A stretch of 64,000 nucleotides of DNA from Guillardia theta CCMP2712 (taxonomy: Eukaryota; Cryptophyceae; Pyrenomonadales; Geminigeraceae), in the NCBI RefSeq assembly GCF_000315625.1, contig NW_005434593.1, forward strand, positions 236,346-300,345. The letters are read 5' to 3'. Under the pieces are notes generated by a model, which worked only from the letters and a program-made list of their open reading frames with translations, had not been told where the DNA came from and did no database searches. The translations under genes and the position numbers were made by a program. Positions 23,699-34,110 of this stretch are shown one piece after another. The first letter of the stretch is position 1, and each line of letters starts with the position of its first letter.

Positions 23699-24373
23699 TC
23701 AGACTGTCGTCTTCTTGGTGAAAGGCTTGATGAACACCCACTTCTTCTTGTCGCTATACTCCTCCTCCCAAGTCTCTGCACACTCCATCATCTCGCATTC
23801 AACACTGCTCTTCCTCTCCTACCTGGATGTTCCTTCTTTAACTTCTCAAACGTCTTGTAGGCTGTGGTACTCTGCAGAAACACTTCAAACGATCGAAAAG
23901 TCATGCATATGTATACCATGCACACAGCTGTGGGGTCGTCAGGGCTCCTGCCATCGTCGAAATGGTATCGCCCGTCCAATCGCATGTCAATCAGCGCACC
24001 TGAGGGTAGTGCAGTGAGAGAAGGATCATGGTGGCATGTAAGAATGAACATGTAGCCACTGATACATGACAGTATGATTCAGAAACACTTGTTGATGTGA
24101 ATTCAATGTGAATGTCAAGTCAATGTGAATGGCAAGTCAAGGTGGATGAGAAGAGCTGAGGGCGTTGAAGAGCGGAGGAAGATGAGTCATGGAGTTACCT
24201 GTAATGTCGCACACGAAGGGATCCTCGTCCAAGTCATCGGGCTCTTCATGCACATCCTCGACTTCGCCCTTGTCTACATCATCCACGTTCTTCTCTCCCT
24301 CCTCCTTCCTCGCCTCCTCCTTCTCTCCCCTCCTCTCCCCTCCTCCTCCATGGTTGCTGGTTGCTGTCTGCAT
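23699..24373 (-). CDS. Hypothetical protein, 142 residues
   Basis: Exons: 24373-24199, 23999-23823, 23775-23699, introns of 199 and 47 nt, phases agree. An acidic low-complexity N-terminus (Gly/Glu/Lys, then VDDVDKGEVEDVHEEPDDLD) is followed by a compact region (ALIDMRLDGRYHFDDGRSPD, CMVYICMTFRSFEVFLQ) and a basic end (KKWVFIKPFTKKTTV). No signal peptide or known domain was recognised. The first Met lies beside the GC-rich island at 24385-24840, so a start further upstream is possible. It converges on the secreted-protein gene, stop to stop 170 bases apart. Confidence 0.62.
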
Positions 24374-24384
24374 GTGCAAAACGA

Positions 24385-24840
24385 GACTGGCCCGGATACT
24401 CCCCGGTCCGGATACTCCCGGATACTCCCCGGTCCGGATACTCCCGGATACTCCACGGTCCGGATACTCCCGGATACTCCACGGTCCGCCGGATACTCCC
24501 GGAGTCACGGCGGATCGCTGACTGAGACGGTCCGAGGTCACGGTTGAACCGAAAACGGTACTACTCCCGCCGGGCCAGTCCGACTCGGACGTCCGATCCG
24601 AGTGTCGGATATACGACTGAGTCCCGGATACTCCGGGCCCGGCCAGATCTTCGGCGTTCACCGTGAGTATCACGGCGGCGCCGACAGGCCGCTTCAAGTC
24701 CGGCCCTCCGGGACTCGCCGGGAGTCCCCGCCGGGCCGGGCCCCCCGCATCAGTACTCCGGACACGGTACTAAGGTAGGTAGTAACCGTGAGTTCCCGGC
24801 CGCGGCCCGTACGGTCGGATACTACTCGCCGCCCGGTTGA
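24385..24840. repeat. GC-rich island with CGGATACTCC repeats
   Basis: 24390-24500 carries about seven tandem or near-tandem copies of a CGGATACTCC-type word. The rest is rich in CCGG, CGGGCC and GAGTC. It lies just upstream of the minus-strand gene starting at 24373 and 3' of the next minus-strand gene. No coding region is supported. Confidence 0.75.
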
Positions 24841-24982
24841 AATCAGTGTTGCAGAACTTCGGAATGGGCAAAGAGGGTCGGAGTTTGATAAGGATCAGTT
24901 TACTTTTTCAACAAGATGCGACTGAAACAGTGACCTTGTCAGTTACACCAGCTAACTTGATGACTGCCTCCAACGGACGCCG

Positions 24983-26206
24983 TTATCTCGCCAGACTCAT
25001 TCCGAGAAAGGCAAGGACATTCTCGTTCCCTCCATTCATCTCACAACCCAAACTCGATTGTGAAACCTGCACAATTTCCGTATCAGTCTGCTGAGAGGGC
25101 AAAACCTCACGAAGCACCTCGACATTGGAGAGGCCAGGAAGGCGCAGCGGAGGAAGCACCAACTGAAGACGCGAAGTCTGCTGTTTATCTTGGGACCACA
25201 GGGACGACAACGGAGGATGAAGCAGAGACCGCGATTGCGCCTGGAACGTCTGCAACACACTTGAGTACAGATCTGAGCTCCAGGTGTTTGCAGGATTCGC
25301 TGGTGAGGCGTCGAGGCTGTACTGCAACCCATGCGCATGCTGATCGCCCAGAGGAGTATGAAGAAGGCTGACGCTGTCCGACCTCATGCTGCGAAGCTGC
25401 GGGGTGACTTCCCCACCGCCGTCATGGTGGAGCACTGCTGAGCATTGCCTCTTGCTGGCTTCCTCGACCCCGAACCCATCGCTGTGTAGTAACGGAACGG
25501 GCCGTTTCACTCCCGCCGTCAGTAGGGTTGACACAGTTGGGAGCGCGAGAGGGTTCCCCAGGGAGGAAGGAGACAAACTCGACACTAACGCGTCATACCC
25601 TCTATCCCGCTGTTCCTCGTCTCCTTGCTGACCCGCATCTTGTCTCCTCGGCCTTCCTGGGCCTGCCGGCCGCGAAGGCCGCCTGGCTCGTTCCCAGCTG
25701 TACCGACTCTCCTGAACAAGCACCTGTGCCTTCAAGATTCTCTCTTCGTCGCATCCTAGCTTCCTCATGATCTTGGCACAGTGCACTTTATCTTCCTCGT
25801 CGTCCATCGTGTCCCTCCACCTTGCCCGCTTGAACCCATAGCCAGGATTCCCGGGCTTCGCTCGCAGCGACGGGACCCGCCGACTCTGTTCCTTTCCATA
25901 GATTTGATAGCCAATCTTGTTGAAATGCAATCTCATCCTCTTGTTCTTGACTGCCAGGAGAGAATATGTCAGAAGGAGAGCATCAGGGTTTATCATCTCA
26001 TCACCTCCAGCACCGTCCTCCCCCACAATCTCCGGGAAGATTCGCGCGAAGACATGAAACACAGAGTGATCGGCGTCCTCCCCACACTCTTGAGGCAGGA
26101 TGTCTTCGCAGTCAGTGCTTTGTTTGGTTGTGGCTTTGAAGAAACATCTCGCAATGTACGCGTTCTCCTTGTCCTCGAACCCAACATGGCCGCTCCAGCG
26201 CAGCAT
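24983..26206 (-). CDS. Hypothetical protein, 407 residues, single exon
   Basis: A continuous reading frame with no apparent intron. The N-terminal 110 residues look folded (ENAYIARCFFKATT, then VFHVFARIFPEIVGED and LLLTYSLLAVKNKRMRLHF); the central part is basic and Pro/Arg-rich (RRPSRPAGPGRPRRQ); the C-terminal half is Ser/Leu/Gln-rich and probably disordered. No signal peptide or known domain was recognised. The basic and low-complexity composition would suit a nuclear or RNA-binding regulator, but that is only inference. Additional upstream exons cannot be excluded. Confidence 0.6.
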   Translation of the reverse strand: MLRWSGHVGFEDKENAYIARCFFKATTKQSTDCEDILPQECGEDADHSVFHVFARIFPEIVGEDGAGGDEMINPDALLLTYSLLAVKNKRMRLHFNKIGYQIYGKEQSRRVPSLRAKPGNPGYGFKRARWRDTMDDEEDKVHCAKIMRKLGCDEERILKAQVLVQESRYSWERARRPSRPAGPGRPRRQDAGQQGDEEQRDRGYDALVSSLSPSSLGNPLALPTVSTLLTAGVKRPVPLLHSDGFGVEEASKRQCSAVLHHDGGGEVTPQLRSMRSDSVSLLHTPLGDQHAHGLQYSLDASPANPANTWSSDLYSSVLQTFQAQSRSLLHPPLSSLWSQDKQQTSRLQLVLPPLRLPGLSNVEVLREVLPSQQTDTEIVQVSQSSLGCEMNGGNENVLAFLGMSLAR

Positions 26207-26399
26207 AGTCAGTCGGCAAGTTCAGTTTGCGTCTTTGCTGCAGTGTATGATTCAAAATGCACTCCAAGTGTCGGAAAGTTTGGACAGTTTCCTGTACAAA
26301 CAAGATATGTTCATTAATGCAGTCATCATTCGTTGCATTCAAGTGTTGCCCATTCTGTCTTCTGCAAGTCGTACTGGTAACGAATCGTCCGTTCAAAAC

Positions 26400-27395
26400 A
26401 AGCTTCTTTTCCCTCTACACTATTGGGTTGCACTTTCCATCCATGACACACAAACCCTACATTATCTTTCTATGTATCGTTACATCTTTCATCTATTACC
26501 GCAAAGTGTATCCATGTATCTCCGATCAAACCCCTATTGTTTCCCCGTCCCACCACCTTTCATTTTCTGTTCTGACTGCCTCAATCATTTTTTTGCTCGC
26601 CTCGCTTCTTCCACATGGACCTCTGACTTCCTTTCACAGTCTACAAACCCAACATTCTCCTCTCTGTCCCTTCCGCCATTCTCCTCCCCCCCCCTCCCTT
26701 CCAATGCCTTCGTCTCCTCCTGCTTCCTGCCCTAGGCATTCTTTAGGCATCGGCCACCAATCGAGAAGGTTCACCACCCCCTTTGTAAGGACCTTGCAAC
26801 CTTCTATGTGTGTACCCCTCCACACCAAAGCACAGAGGTAGCACCCTACGACAAATGCACTACCCCCCGTCCGCCAACGTCCAAATGTTGCGCTGAAGAG
26901 ATGGTCAGTAGGTGGGGTCATTCTGTGGGGGAATCAATAGAGGATCCTAGAGGGTGGGGGTGATAAAATGAAGGGGTTATTATATCTGCTCAACAAGCTA
27001 AAATGTGTGCTCATGAGGGTAGGGTACTATTGGATAAGGGGTATAGGGACTGCAGGGGTGGTGTGCGTTTACAAGTTGGAGGCATTTTACATAGTAAAAA
27101 GTCTCCACCCCTTCAAGTACAGAGGAAACGGGGGTCATCATCAAGAAGGGTCAGTTTCGAAGGTCTTAATGGTGGGTACTGAAATGGGATTTACGGGGGT
27201 GGGGGTGATTGTTTTGAAAACACGTGGAGGTAAATAAAAAACTGAATTTATCTCGAGATCGGACTGACCACCCTACCCGTTTCTGGCATGTTAGTACCCT
27301 ACCCCTCCTTTTCCGAAAGGGAGTACATGAAAAGTCCCAACAATCACCCCACCCACTCTTACACTAGAACTTGGTATGATCGCAGGGGTACTCGA
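26400..27395. repeat. TACCCC/GGGGTA tract with strand switches
   Basis: 26670-26870 is C-rich on the + strand, 26890-27220 is G-rich (many GGGGT and GGGTAGGG words), and 27260-27360 is C-rich again. Between the words the sequence is AT-rich. It lies 5' of the hypothetical gene starting at 26206. No gene is supported. Confidence 0.7.
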
Positions 27396-27399
27396 CCGA

Positions 27400-27560
27400 A
27401 ACAGCGACGGTCTCAGGCTCGCGGCCCGGCCCAGCTGGGCCGAGCCCGTACGAGCCTAACAGCGCCGCGGCTACCGTACAGTTCCCAGAGATGATGGAGG
27501 CGGCCGCCGCTGGCCTCGTCCCGACGGTGCCACCGGATTGATCGACGCTACCCAGAAGTC
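27400..27560. repeat. Small GC-rich island
   Basis: Rich in CGGCCC and GGGCCG words, immediately after the TACCCC tract. It resembles the islands at 24385, 34140, 39495, 43960 and 62925 in composition. Confidence 0.6.
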
Positions 27561-27713
27561 TGAGTGCAAATGTCCCCTGATCGCCACTAGCTTACACCCA
27601 GTGCTCAGCATCAGTGCCACGTGTGAAAGTCATGTCACAGAATAAATGTTCTTGAGTAGAATGAACAACATAAATACATCTCTTTAATGCCGACTAAGAA
27701 ACGAACTTCGGAT

Positions 27714-30029
27714 TCAAATTGAGCCTGCGCGGCATCTCTCCCCGCAGTCCCCATAGCACTCCATCCCTTCCTCCTTCGCCCGCGGCCGATGCTCCTCGCA
27801 CCTCGTCTCCCCCGTGTACGGCCTCGACAGCGTCTGCAGGTCCTCGTACACGCGGTACCCCAGGGCTCCCTCCAGCTCCTCGTCAAGCCAGGCCCCCACC
27901 TGCTTCAGCGTCGTAGGGGAGAAGGCGCGAGCGTACTCGCCATGCGTGTAGTAGCGGCGCTTGGACGCCGACTGCGGGGAGTCCCACTCGTACTTGGCGT
28001 GGCGGAAGCCGTTGGGGCAGCTGGCGACGCCGAAGTGCATCATGCACTGGGAGAGCTGCCAGGAGCTATGCTTCCTGACGAGCTTGAAGTCTCGCTCCAG
28101 CCTGGCCAGGACCTTGATGGGGTCGATGAAGAAGTCTCGGCAGGCGACATGGGAGCTGAAGTCCAGCTTCTCGTCCGCGACCAGGAACCAGTCTCGCAGC
28201 TTCGCGGCCCGCATGGCGAGGATGTTGGGGAACCGCCTCTTCGTGTCCGGGTCTCGGTCCTCCCACTTCTCACTCATCGTCAGCGGAGGGTCGTACGCTT
28301 GGGCCCCGGGCATCCGGCGCTGCACGGACAGCGAGGCGAGCTGCAGCTGGCGCCTCATCGCCTCCCACGCCTGAGGAGAGACGTCCCAATGCCGCGGCGT
28401 CTTGGCGTGGCACAGGAACTTCCCCTCCCTGCATCGCCCCCACGAGCCCTCGCCGTCGTAGCAGCTCGGCGACGGCGCGAGCTCAAGCCTGGTCTGCACC
28501 TGGTAGTTGCTGACGGCCAAGCACTCGAGATCGGGCGAGCTCAAGCCCGGCAAGCCGACGCCAGCCTCGCGTGCTCGGCTGACCTCTCCGGCGCTCTCAA
28601 GGATGTAGTCGGACACGCTCCTCCTCCAGCGCCTCGCGTCCTCGTCGCCGCTCAGCCAGTCGCTGTCCAGCCCCGTACACAGGAACCTCTCCCCGCACAC
28701 GGCGCTGCTGTGCGACGGAGGCAAGCAGCTCTCGTGGGGGCTGACGGAGAGGCCGGCGAGCAAGGGAGCGTTAGCCCTCAGCCCAGGCAGCTCCACGCAC
28801 GTGTACTCCCTCCCTTGATGCGCACAAGCCGCCCCCGGTACCAAGCGACTCCGGGCGCGATCGCACGGGACCACGTTGTCCCCGCGTCCCCATCGCCCCT
28901 GACCGTCGTAGGAGGCGGAGACGATGCCGCTGGAGTCCTCGAAGGTCACCCACTCTCGCGCGAGGAAGGTGGACATGTCGAGGTTATTGTGCACCTCGGC
29001 GTAGAAGGGGTGGCGATGCATGGACTCGACCCACTCGTAGGGGCTGCGGGTGACGAGGAGGTTGAGGGTCTGGGCCTGGTGCCTGACGTCTGCGGAAGGA
29101 AGCAAGTCACCGCCAGCCCTCCTCCTCGACCTCGTTCTGCTGCATCTACGCTCTTCATCTTCACTCTGGTCTCTTGTCTCTTCCTCTCTCGTCTCGCTAC
29201 TCTCGAGCGCGTGGATACAAGTAACGGGCGTACCTGCATGCCGCAAGTATCCGTGCTTCCATGGTAGGCCTCCGATGACGCACTCGTCGCCTCCCGGGTC
29301 GCCGCAGCCGAGGCGGAAGTTCTGTCGGATCAGCTCCGTCATCAACGTAGTGCAGCTGCTGCGCTCGCCCCAGATCCAGATCTTGTTGATCCGACGCGGG
29401 TCGGTGCCGGGCTTGACGCGGCTGCCGCGCCAGTACCTGCCTCCCTTGCTCTTGAAGCGCTGCCGGTCCCAGGCCACGTACGCCAGGCCGGTAGGGGCGA
29501 TGTCCTCCTCCATCATCTCGCGTAGCCGCGTCATGAAGGGGGGGCGGAGGACGAGTCGCTTGTGCCTGGAGGGGTAGAGGAACTTGGCTTGGAGGGACCT
29601 GAAGGGCGAGCTGAGGAAAGGGGAAGGAGGGGGAGGGGAGGAGGAGTTACGGACGGGAGGAGGAGGCTTTATCTCCTCTGTCAAGCTTATGTCTGTGGAC
29701 ATTTGATCAGACTTGTGCTCGTTTAGTCCCTTTTGGTTTTCTTGCGTCTGTGATTGCACAAAGCTTCTGGCAGACACATTACTGTCGTGACTTCTGTGAT
29801 GAGCGTGTTTTGTCGTCTGAATCAAAGAATGGTTTGTCAATGTCGCTGGGTTTTGTTTTTGTTCCATGGAGTTGAAAGTGTTGAATGTCATCAATGATCG
29901 CAACATGGAACGAGGGTACTTGTCCGTCGCGTGTTTGTTTTCCTGGTGCAGCACTACTTGATGGATAGGTATCATAAGCACCTGGAAGGCCAGACAGAGA
30001 TACACCATGAACATGCCCCTTGTACGCAT
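27714..30029 (-). CDS. Type II membrane sulfotransferase-like protein, copy A
   Basis: Two exons: 30029-29234 and 29089-27714; the 144-nt GT-AG intron is open and in frame, so the unspliced frame is also continuous (771 versus 723 residues). A short cytosolic start (MRTRG) and one hydrophobic helix (MFMVYLCLAFQVLMIPIH) indicate a type II Golgi/ER protein, followed by a Ser/Thr/Asn-rich stem to about residue 125. The lumenal part has a 5'-phosphosulfate-loop-like motif (IWGERSSCTTLMTELI, about residue 216) and a 3'-phosphate-binding-like motif (LLVTRSPYEWVESM, about residue 270 after splicing), as in PAPS-dependent sulfotransferases. The family call rests on these two motifs and their spacing. 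The acceptor, probably a glycan, is unknown. From about residue 122 it is almost identical to copy B at 31228-33591. Confidence 0.8.
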   Translation of the reverse strand: MRTRGMFMVYLCLAFQVLMIPIHQVVLHQENKHATDKYPRSMLRSLMTFNTFNSMEQKQNPATLTNHSLIQTTKHAHHRSHDSNVSARSFVQSQTQENQKGLNEHKSDQMSTDISLTEEIKPPPPVRNSSSPPPPSPFLSSPFRSLQAKFLYPSRHKRLVLRPPFMTRLREMMEEDIAPTGLAYVAWDRQRFKSKGGRYWRGSRVKPGTDPRRINKIWIWGERSSCTTLMTELIRQNFRLGCGDPGGDECVIGGLPWKHGYLRHAGTPVTCIHALESSETREEETRDQSEDEERRCSRTRSRRRAGGDLLPSADVRHQAQTLNLLVTRSPYEWVESMHRHPFYAEVHNNLDMSTFLAREWVTFEDSSGIVSASYDGQGRWGRGDNVVPCDRARSRLVPGAACAHQGREYTCVELPGLRANAPLLAGLSVSPHESCLPPSHSSAVCGERFLCTGLDSDWLSGDEDARRWRRSVSDYILESAGEVSRAREAGVGLPGLSSPDLECLAVSNYQVQTRLELAPSPSCYDGEGSWGRCREGKFLCHAKTPRHWDVSPQAWEAMRRQLQLASLSVQRRMPGAQAYDPPLTMSEKWEDRDPDTKRRFPNILAMRAAKLRDWFLVADEKLDFSSHVACRDFFIDPIKVLARLERDFKLVRKHSSWQLSQCMMHFGVASCPNGFRHAKYEWDSPQSASKRRYYTHGEYARAFSPTTLKQVGAWLDEELEGALGYRVYEDLQTLSRPYTGETRCEEHRPRAKEEGMECYGDCGERCRAGSI
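27722..29663. repeat. Segmental duplication, unit A
   Basis: It aligns without any net gap to 31230-33171 at a constant offset of 3,508 bases; about nine substitutions were noticed by eye in 1.94 kb. The ends fall at the stop codon and inside the stem-coding region. Confidence 0.9.
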
Positions 30030-31227
30030 CTTGCTGACCTGGTACCAGTTGTAGCAGATTGAACAAGTTGGAAGTTGTGTTTCTTTACGAGATTTTGAAA
30101 TTCATTGAGCGACGAAAATCTGCTCGCAGCATCTCAGTGGAACGACAGAGACGAAGAAAGAAAAAGCATGAAAAATCTTGCAGAAGACTGAAGGGAAAGG
30201 GAGGAAGACCCAAAAGGCCATGATGTATGAAATGACTCCCAAGATTATGGGGTTAGGAGCTGAAGCTGGTTGATAGGGAGAGCAGGAATGCTCATATCAA
30301 GATGATATTATTATGATGGAGACAGGGAGAGTTGGAAAGATGGAGAGACTTGAATCAAAAGGAAAGGGAGGAAGGGAAGGAGAAAACATGAGTGGAGTAT
30401 TTGAGGAAATGGTTGAGAGAGTCAGAGAGGATATCAGATCAGTCAAGTCTCACAGGGGGAGAACTTGAGGACCCCAAGAGAGAGGGAAGAAGTAGAAGAG
30501 GGAGAGGAAACGGTTGAAGCGGGGGAAGGGCTTGCAGCCGTGTAGGATGAGGCAGGAGGAGGAGATAACGATGGGGGAATGGCAAAGAGGGGGTGCAAAA
30601 GATGAGGGAAAGCCACCCCACCCCTGGTAAAAGCTCAGTCTATGACAACCAGGGGTCATCCATACCACCCCTGCCTGCCTGGATGATTTCCCTGAAGGGG
30701 TTCCTGATTGTGCCCCACCCCCACTTTCCCCAGATCACGACCCCTTTGTCCGATGTAACCCACCCTTGTCGCCCCGATAAAGATAAAGGAACCCACCACG
30801 TCACAGCCCTGTACACCCTTGATAGACCACCCCCTACTCTGATCAGGTGTGAAACCACCCCACCCTGTTGAAGTGCCTCCTATAATGGAACAGCCCTGAA
30901 AGTCACCTTGTGCCCCCTAGGAACTGAAGTCCTAGGCCTCTAGTCCGCGGGGTCCTATGGTGTACAGAAAAGGATAAAAGGTCACCATCATCCGATTAAC
31001 TGCTAATGGTGCCCCATGTCGAAAGCCTCTCAACTCAGAGCAAACAGTAGAGGCGACTTTGCTGTCCTGCACTAGTTTTTGATTGAAGGTCCGAGGTGGG
31101 CTCAAGTAAAAGCCGTCGCCCATCATGATGACGATTGATCGTCGTAAAGATAAAGTCACACAGGCTGTCACATTCATAGATAAACTCTAAAATGAATCAA
31201 TAAGATACTCCTTAGCGACCATCCCTA
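30030..31227. other. Intergenic region with a TACCCC-type tract (30600-30930)
   Basis: 30120-30600 is purine-rich (GGAGA, GGAAGG). 30600-30930 is rich in CACCCC, GACCCC and TACCCC words on the + strand and lies 5' of sulfotransferase copy A and 3' of copy B. No gene is supported. Confidence 0.65.
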
Positions 31228-33591
31228 TCAGCCTGCGCGGCATCTCTCCCTGCAGTCCCCATAGCACTCCATCCCTTCCTCCTTCGCCCGCGGCCGATGC
31301 TCCTCGCACCTCGTCTCCCCCGTGTACGGCCTCGACAGCGTCTGCAGGTCCTCGTACACGCGGTACCCCAGGGCTCCCTCCAGCTCCTCGTCAAGCCAGG
31401 CCCCCACCTGCTTCAGCGTCGTCGGGGAGAAGGCGCGAGCGTACTCGCCATGCGTGTAGTAGCGGCGCTTGGACGCCGACTGCGGGGAGTCCCACTCGTA
31501 CTTGGCGTGGCGGAAGCCGTTGGGGCAGCTGGCGACGCCGAAGTGCATCATGCACTGGGAGAGCTGCCAGGAGCTGTGCTTCCTGACGAGCTTGAAGTCT
31601 CGCTCCAGCCTGGCCAGGACCTTGATGGGGTCGATGAAGAAGTCTCGGCAGGCGACGTGGGAGCTGAAGTCCAGCTTCTCGTCCGCGACCAGGAACCAGT
31701 CTCGCAGCTTCGCGGCCCGCATGGCGAGGATGTTGGGGAACCGCCGCTTCGTGTCCGGGTCTCGGTCCTCCCACTTCTCACTCATCGTCAGCGGAGGGTC
31801 GTACGCTTGGGCCCCGGGCATCCGGCGCTGCACGGACAGCGAGGCAAGCTGCAGCTGGCGCCTCATCGCCTCCCACGCCTGAGGAGAGACGTCCCAATGC
31901 CGCGGCGTCTTGGCGTGGCACAGGAACTTCCCCTCCCTGCATCGCCCCCACGAGCCCTCGCCGTCGTAGCAGCTCGGCGACGGCGCGAGCTCAAGCCTGG
32001 TCTGCACCTGGTAGTTGCTGACGGCCAAGCACTCGAGATCGGGCGAGCTCAAGCCCGGCAAGCCGACGCCAGCCTCGCGTGCTCGGCTGACCTCTCCGGC
32101 GCTCTCAAGGATGTAGTCGGACACGCTCCTCCTCCAGCGCCTCGCGTCCTCGTCGCCGCTCAGCCAGTCGCTGTCCAGCCCCGTACACAGGAACCTCTCC
32201 CCGCACACGGCGCTGCTGTGCGACGGAGGCAAGCAGCTCTCGTGGGGGCTGACGGAGAGGCCGGCGAGCAAGGGAGCGTTGGCCCTCAGCCCAGGCAGCT
32301 CCACGCACGTGTACTCCCTCCCTTGATGCGCACAAGCCGCCCCCGGTACAAAGCGACTCCGGGCGCGATCGCACGGGACCACGTTGTCCCCGCGTCCCCA
32401 TCGCCCCTGACCGTCGTAGGAGGCGGAGACGATGCCGCTGGAGTCCTCGAAGGTCACCCACTCTCGCGCGAGGAAGGTGGACATGTCGAGGTTGTTGTGC
32501 ACCTCGGCGTAGAAGGGGTGGCGATGCATGGACTCGACCCACTCGTAGGGGCTGCGGGTGACGAGGAGGTTGAGGGTCTGGGCCTGGTGCCTGACGTCTG
32601 CGGAAGGAAGCAAGTCACCGCCAGCCCTCCTCCTCGACCTCGTTCTGCTGCATCTACGCTCTTCATCTTCACTCTGGTCTCTTGTCTCTTCCTCTCTCGT
32701 CTCGCTACTCTCGAGCGCGTGGATACAAGTAACGGGCGTACCTGCATGCCGCAAGTATCCGTGCTTCCATGGTAGGCCTCCGATGACGCACTCGTCGCCT
32801 CCCGGGTCGCCGCAGCCGAGGCGGAAGTTCTGTCGGATCAGCTCCGTCATCAACGTAGTGCAGCTGCTGCGCTCGCCCCAGATCCAGATCTTGTTGATCC
32901 GACGCGGGTCGGTGCCGGGCTTGACGCGGCTGCCGCGCCAGTACCTGCCTCCCTTGCTCTTGAAGCGCTGCCGGTCCCAGGCCACGTACGCCAGGCCGGT
33001 AGGGGCGATGTCCTCCTCCATCATCTCGCGTAGCCGCGTCATGAAGGGGGGGCGGAGGACGAGTCGCTTGTGCCTGGAGGGGTAGAGGAACTTGGCTTGG
33101 AGGGACCTGAAGGGCGAGCTGAGGAAAGGGGAAGGAGGGGGAGGGGAGGAGGAGTTACGGACGGGAGGAGAAGGACTGTTTGAGGCATTTTGGAGAGGGA
33201 TCTTCAAAGGAATAAGGCTGACGTTTGTCAAGCTGTTGTGGGCATTATGGCTAAATGATGTTTTGTTTGTCTGATTCTTGGTGGAGATGGTGATTTCATG
33301 CCGTGATTCCTGTTTTGCTTCAAGTGTTTGCGTTCCCTGATGTGCCATGGAGCTAGAGGTCGTTTTCTTCTTGTTTTGGTAGGATGACTTCAGGATCCCT
33401 ACAGGCAGTATCGTTCCACTCGAGCTTCTGCTTGGACGCATGGCGGTATGTCGGAGCGGAATAATCACAACCTGCATGCTTACACAAAAGAACAATACAT
33501 ACAATGCCCTCGAACGCGTTCGGATGTTGAACATCATCTTCATCACCTCAAACTTGTCGCTTGTGGGAGATAGGTTTCCACCTTCAGGCAC
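31228..33591 (-). CDS. Type II membrane sulfotransferase-like protein, copy B
   Basis: Two exons: 33591-32742 and 32597-31228, with a 144-nt intron (32598-32741) identical in position and length to that of copy A; 787 residues unspliced, 739 spliced. Start at 33591, or at the inner Met codons near 33543. The hydrophobic anchor (ALYVLFFCVSMQVVIIPL) and the stem to about residue 145 share only composition with copy A; the lumenal part is nearly identical (differences seen: Phe for Leu in ARSRFVPG, and Arg for Gly near the C-terminus). The same PAPS-binding-like motifs are present. Its stop (TGA) lies almost exactly where similarity to copy A ends. Tandem orientation, 3,508 bases apart. Confidence 0.8.
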   Translation of the reverse strand: MPEGGNLSPTSDKFEVMKMMFNIRTRSRALYVLFFCVSMQVVIIPLRHTAMRPSRSSSGTILPVGILKSSYQNKKKTTSSSMAHQGTQTLEAKQESRHEITISTKNQTNKTSFSHNAHNSLTNVSLIPLKIPLQNASNSPSPPVRNSSSPPPPSPFLSSPFRSLQAKFLYPSRHKRLVLRPPFMTRLREMMEEDIAPTGLAYVAWDRQRFKSKGGRYWRGSRVKPGTDPRRINKIWIWGERSSCTTLMTELIRQNFRLGCGDPGGDECVIGGLPWKHGYLRHAGTPVTCIHALESSETREEETRDQSEDEERRCSRTRSRRRAGGDLLPSADVRHQAQTLNLLVTRSPYEWVESMHRHPFYAEVHNNLDMSTFLAREWVTFEDSSGIVSASYDGQGRWGRGDNVVPCDRARSRFVPGAACAHQGREYTCVELPGLRANAPLLAGLSVSPHESCLPPSHSSAVCGERFLCTGLDSDWLSGDEDARRWRRSVSDYILESAGEVSRAREAGVGLPGLSSPDLECLAVSNYQVQTRLELAPSPSCYDGEGSWGRCREGKFLCHAKTPRHWDVSPQAWEAMRRQLQLASLSVQRRMPGAQAYDPPLTMSEKWEDRDPDTKRRFPNILAMRAAKLRDWFLVADEKLDFSSHVACRDFFIDPIKVLARLERDFKLVRKHSSWQLSQCMMHFGVASCPNGFRHAKYEWDSPQSASKRRYYTHGEYARAFSPTTLKQVGAWLDEELEGALGYRVYEDLQTLSRPYTGETRCEEHRPRAKEEGMECYGDCRERCRAG
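31230..33171. repeat. Segmental duplication, unit B
   Basis: Partner of 27722-29663. Similarity stops abruptly after the codons for the Ser/Pro stem (SSSPPPPSPF region) on one side and at the stop codon on the other. Confidence 0.9.
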
Positions 33592-34110
33592 ACACAGTGA
33601 TCTTCAAGTTTGAGGAGGGCAGACTCTGCATCAGGGATGCTCGAATTTCACCTTCATCCGAGGTGACACGGGGGACGCAAGATGGAAGGGAGAGACCGAT
33701 CGAGGGAGGGGAGGGGATGAGAGGGGATGAGAGGAGGGAGGGGAGAGGAGGGGAAGGGGATGAGAGGAGGGAGGGGAGGCAGGACAGTGGAAAGCAAGAC
33801 TCGGAGGCTCAAGAGTATGAGGAGGGAGATAGGGGTGTGGGGTGTGGGTAGACAGGGTGGAGGGGGTGGAGGGGAGCGGAGCAGGGGGGGGGGGGGGGGC
33901 GAACAAGGAGGAGACTGTGAAGGATTCGGAAACTCGGTGGACTTGTTGCCTGCCCACCCCCTACCCCCCTTGCCCCCAAGGTCATGCGTGACTGGAGCAC
34001 CCCACCACCCCCTCTCCCAATCAGGGGCATCACGTCCCTTATTGGCCGCATCTCCAAGGATACATCCGTCATCTGAACCAGCCCAGTGTACTGTTCTCAC
34101 TGAAGATTTG
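33592..34110. other. GA-rich spacer with a G16 run and a C-rich tract
   Basis: 33700-33850 is GGGGAGAG-type repeat. 33884-33899 is an uninterrupted run of 16 G. 33950-34020 is rich in CACCCCC and TACCCCC words. It lies 5' of sulfotransferase copy B. No gene is supported. Confidence 0.7.

Noticed and set aside
27789-29267. Long plus-strand frame of 492 codons opposite sulfotransferase copy A (and the same at 31297-32775)
   Set aside because: It mirrors the real minus-strand gene, has Arg/Pro/Leu-rich translation without motifs, and is conserved only because the two copies are nearly identical.
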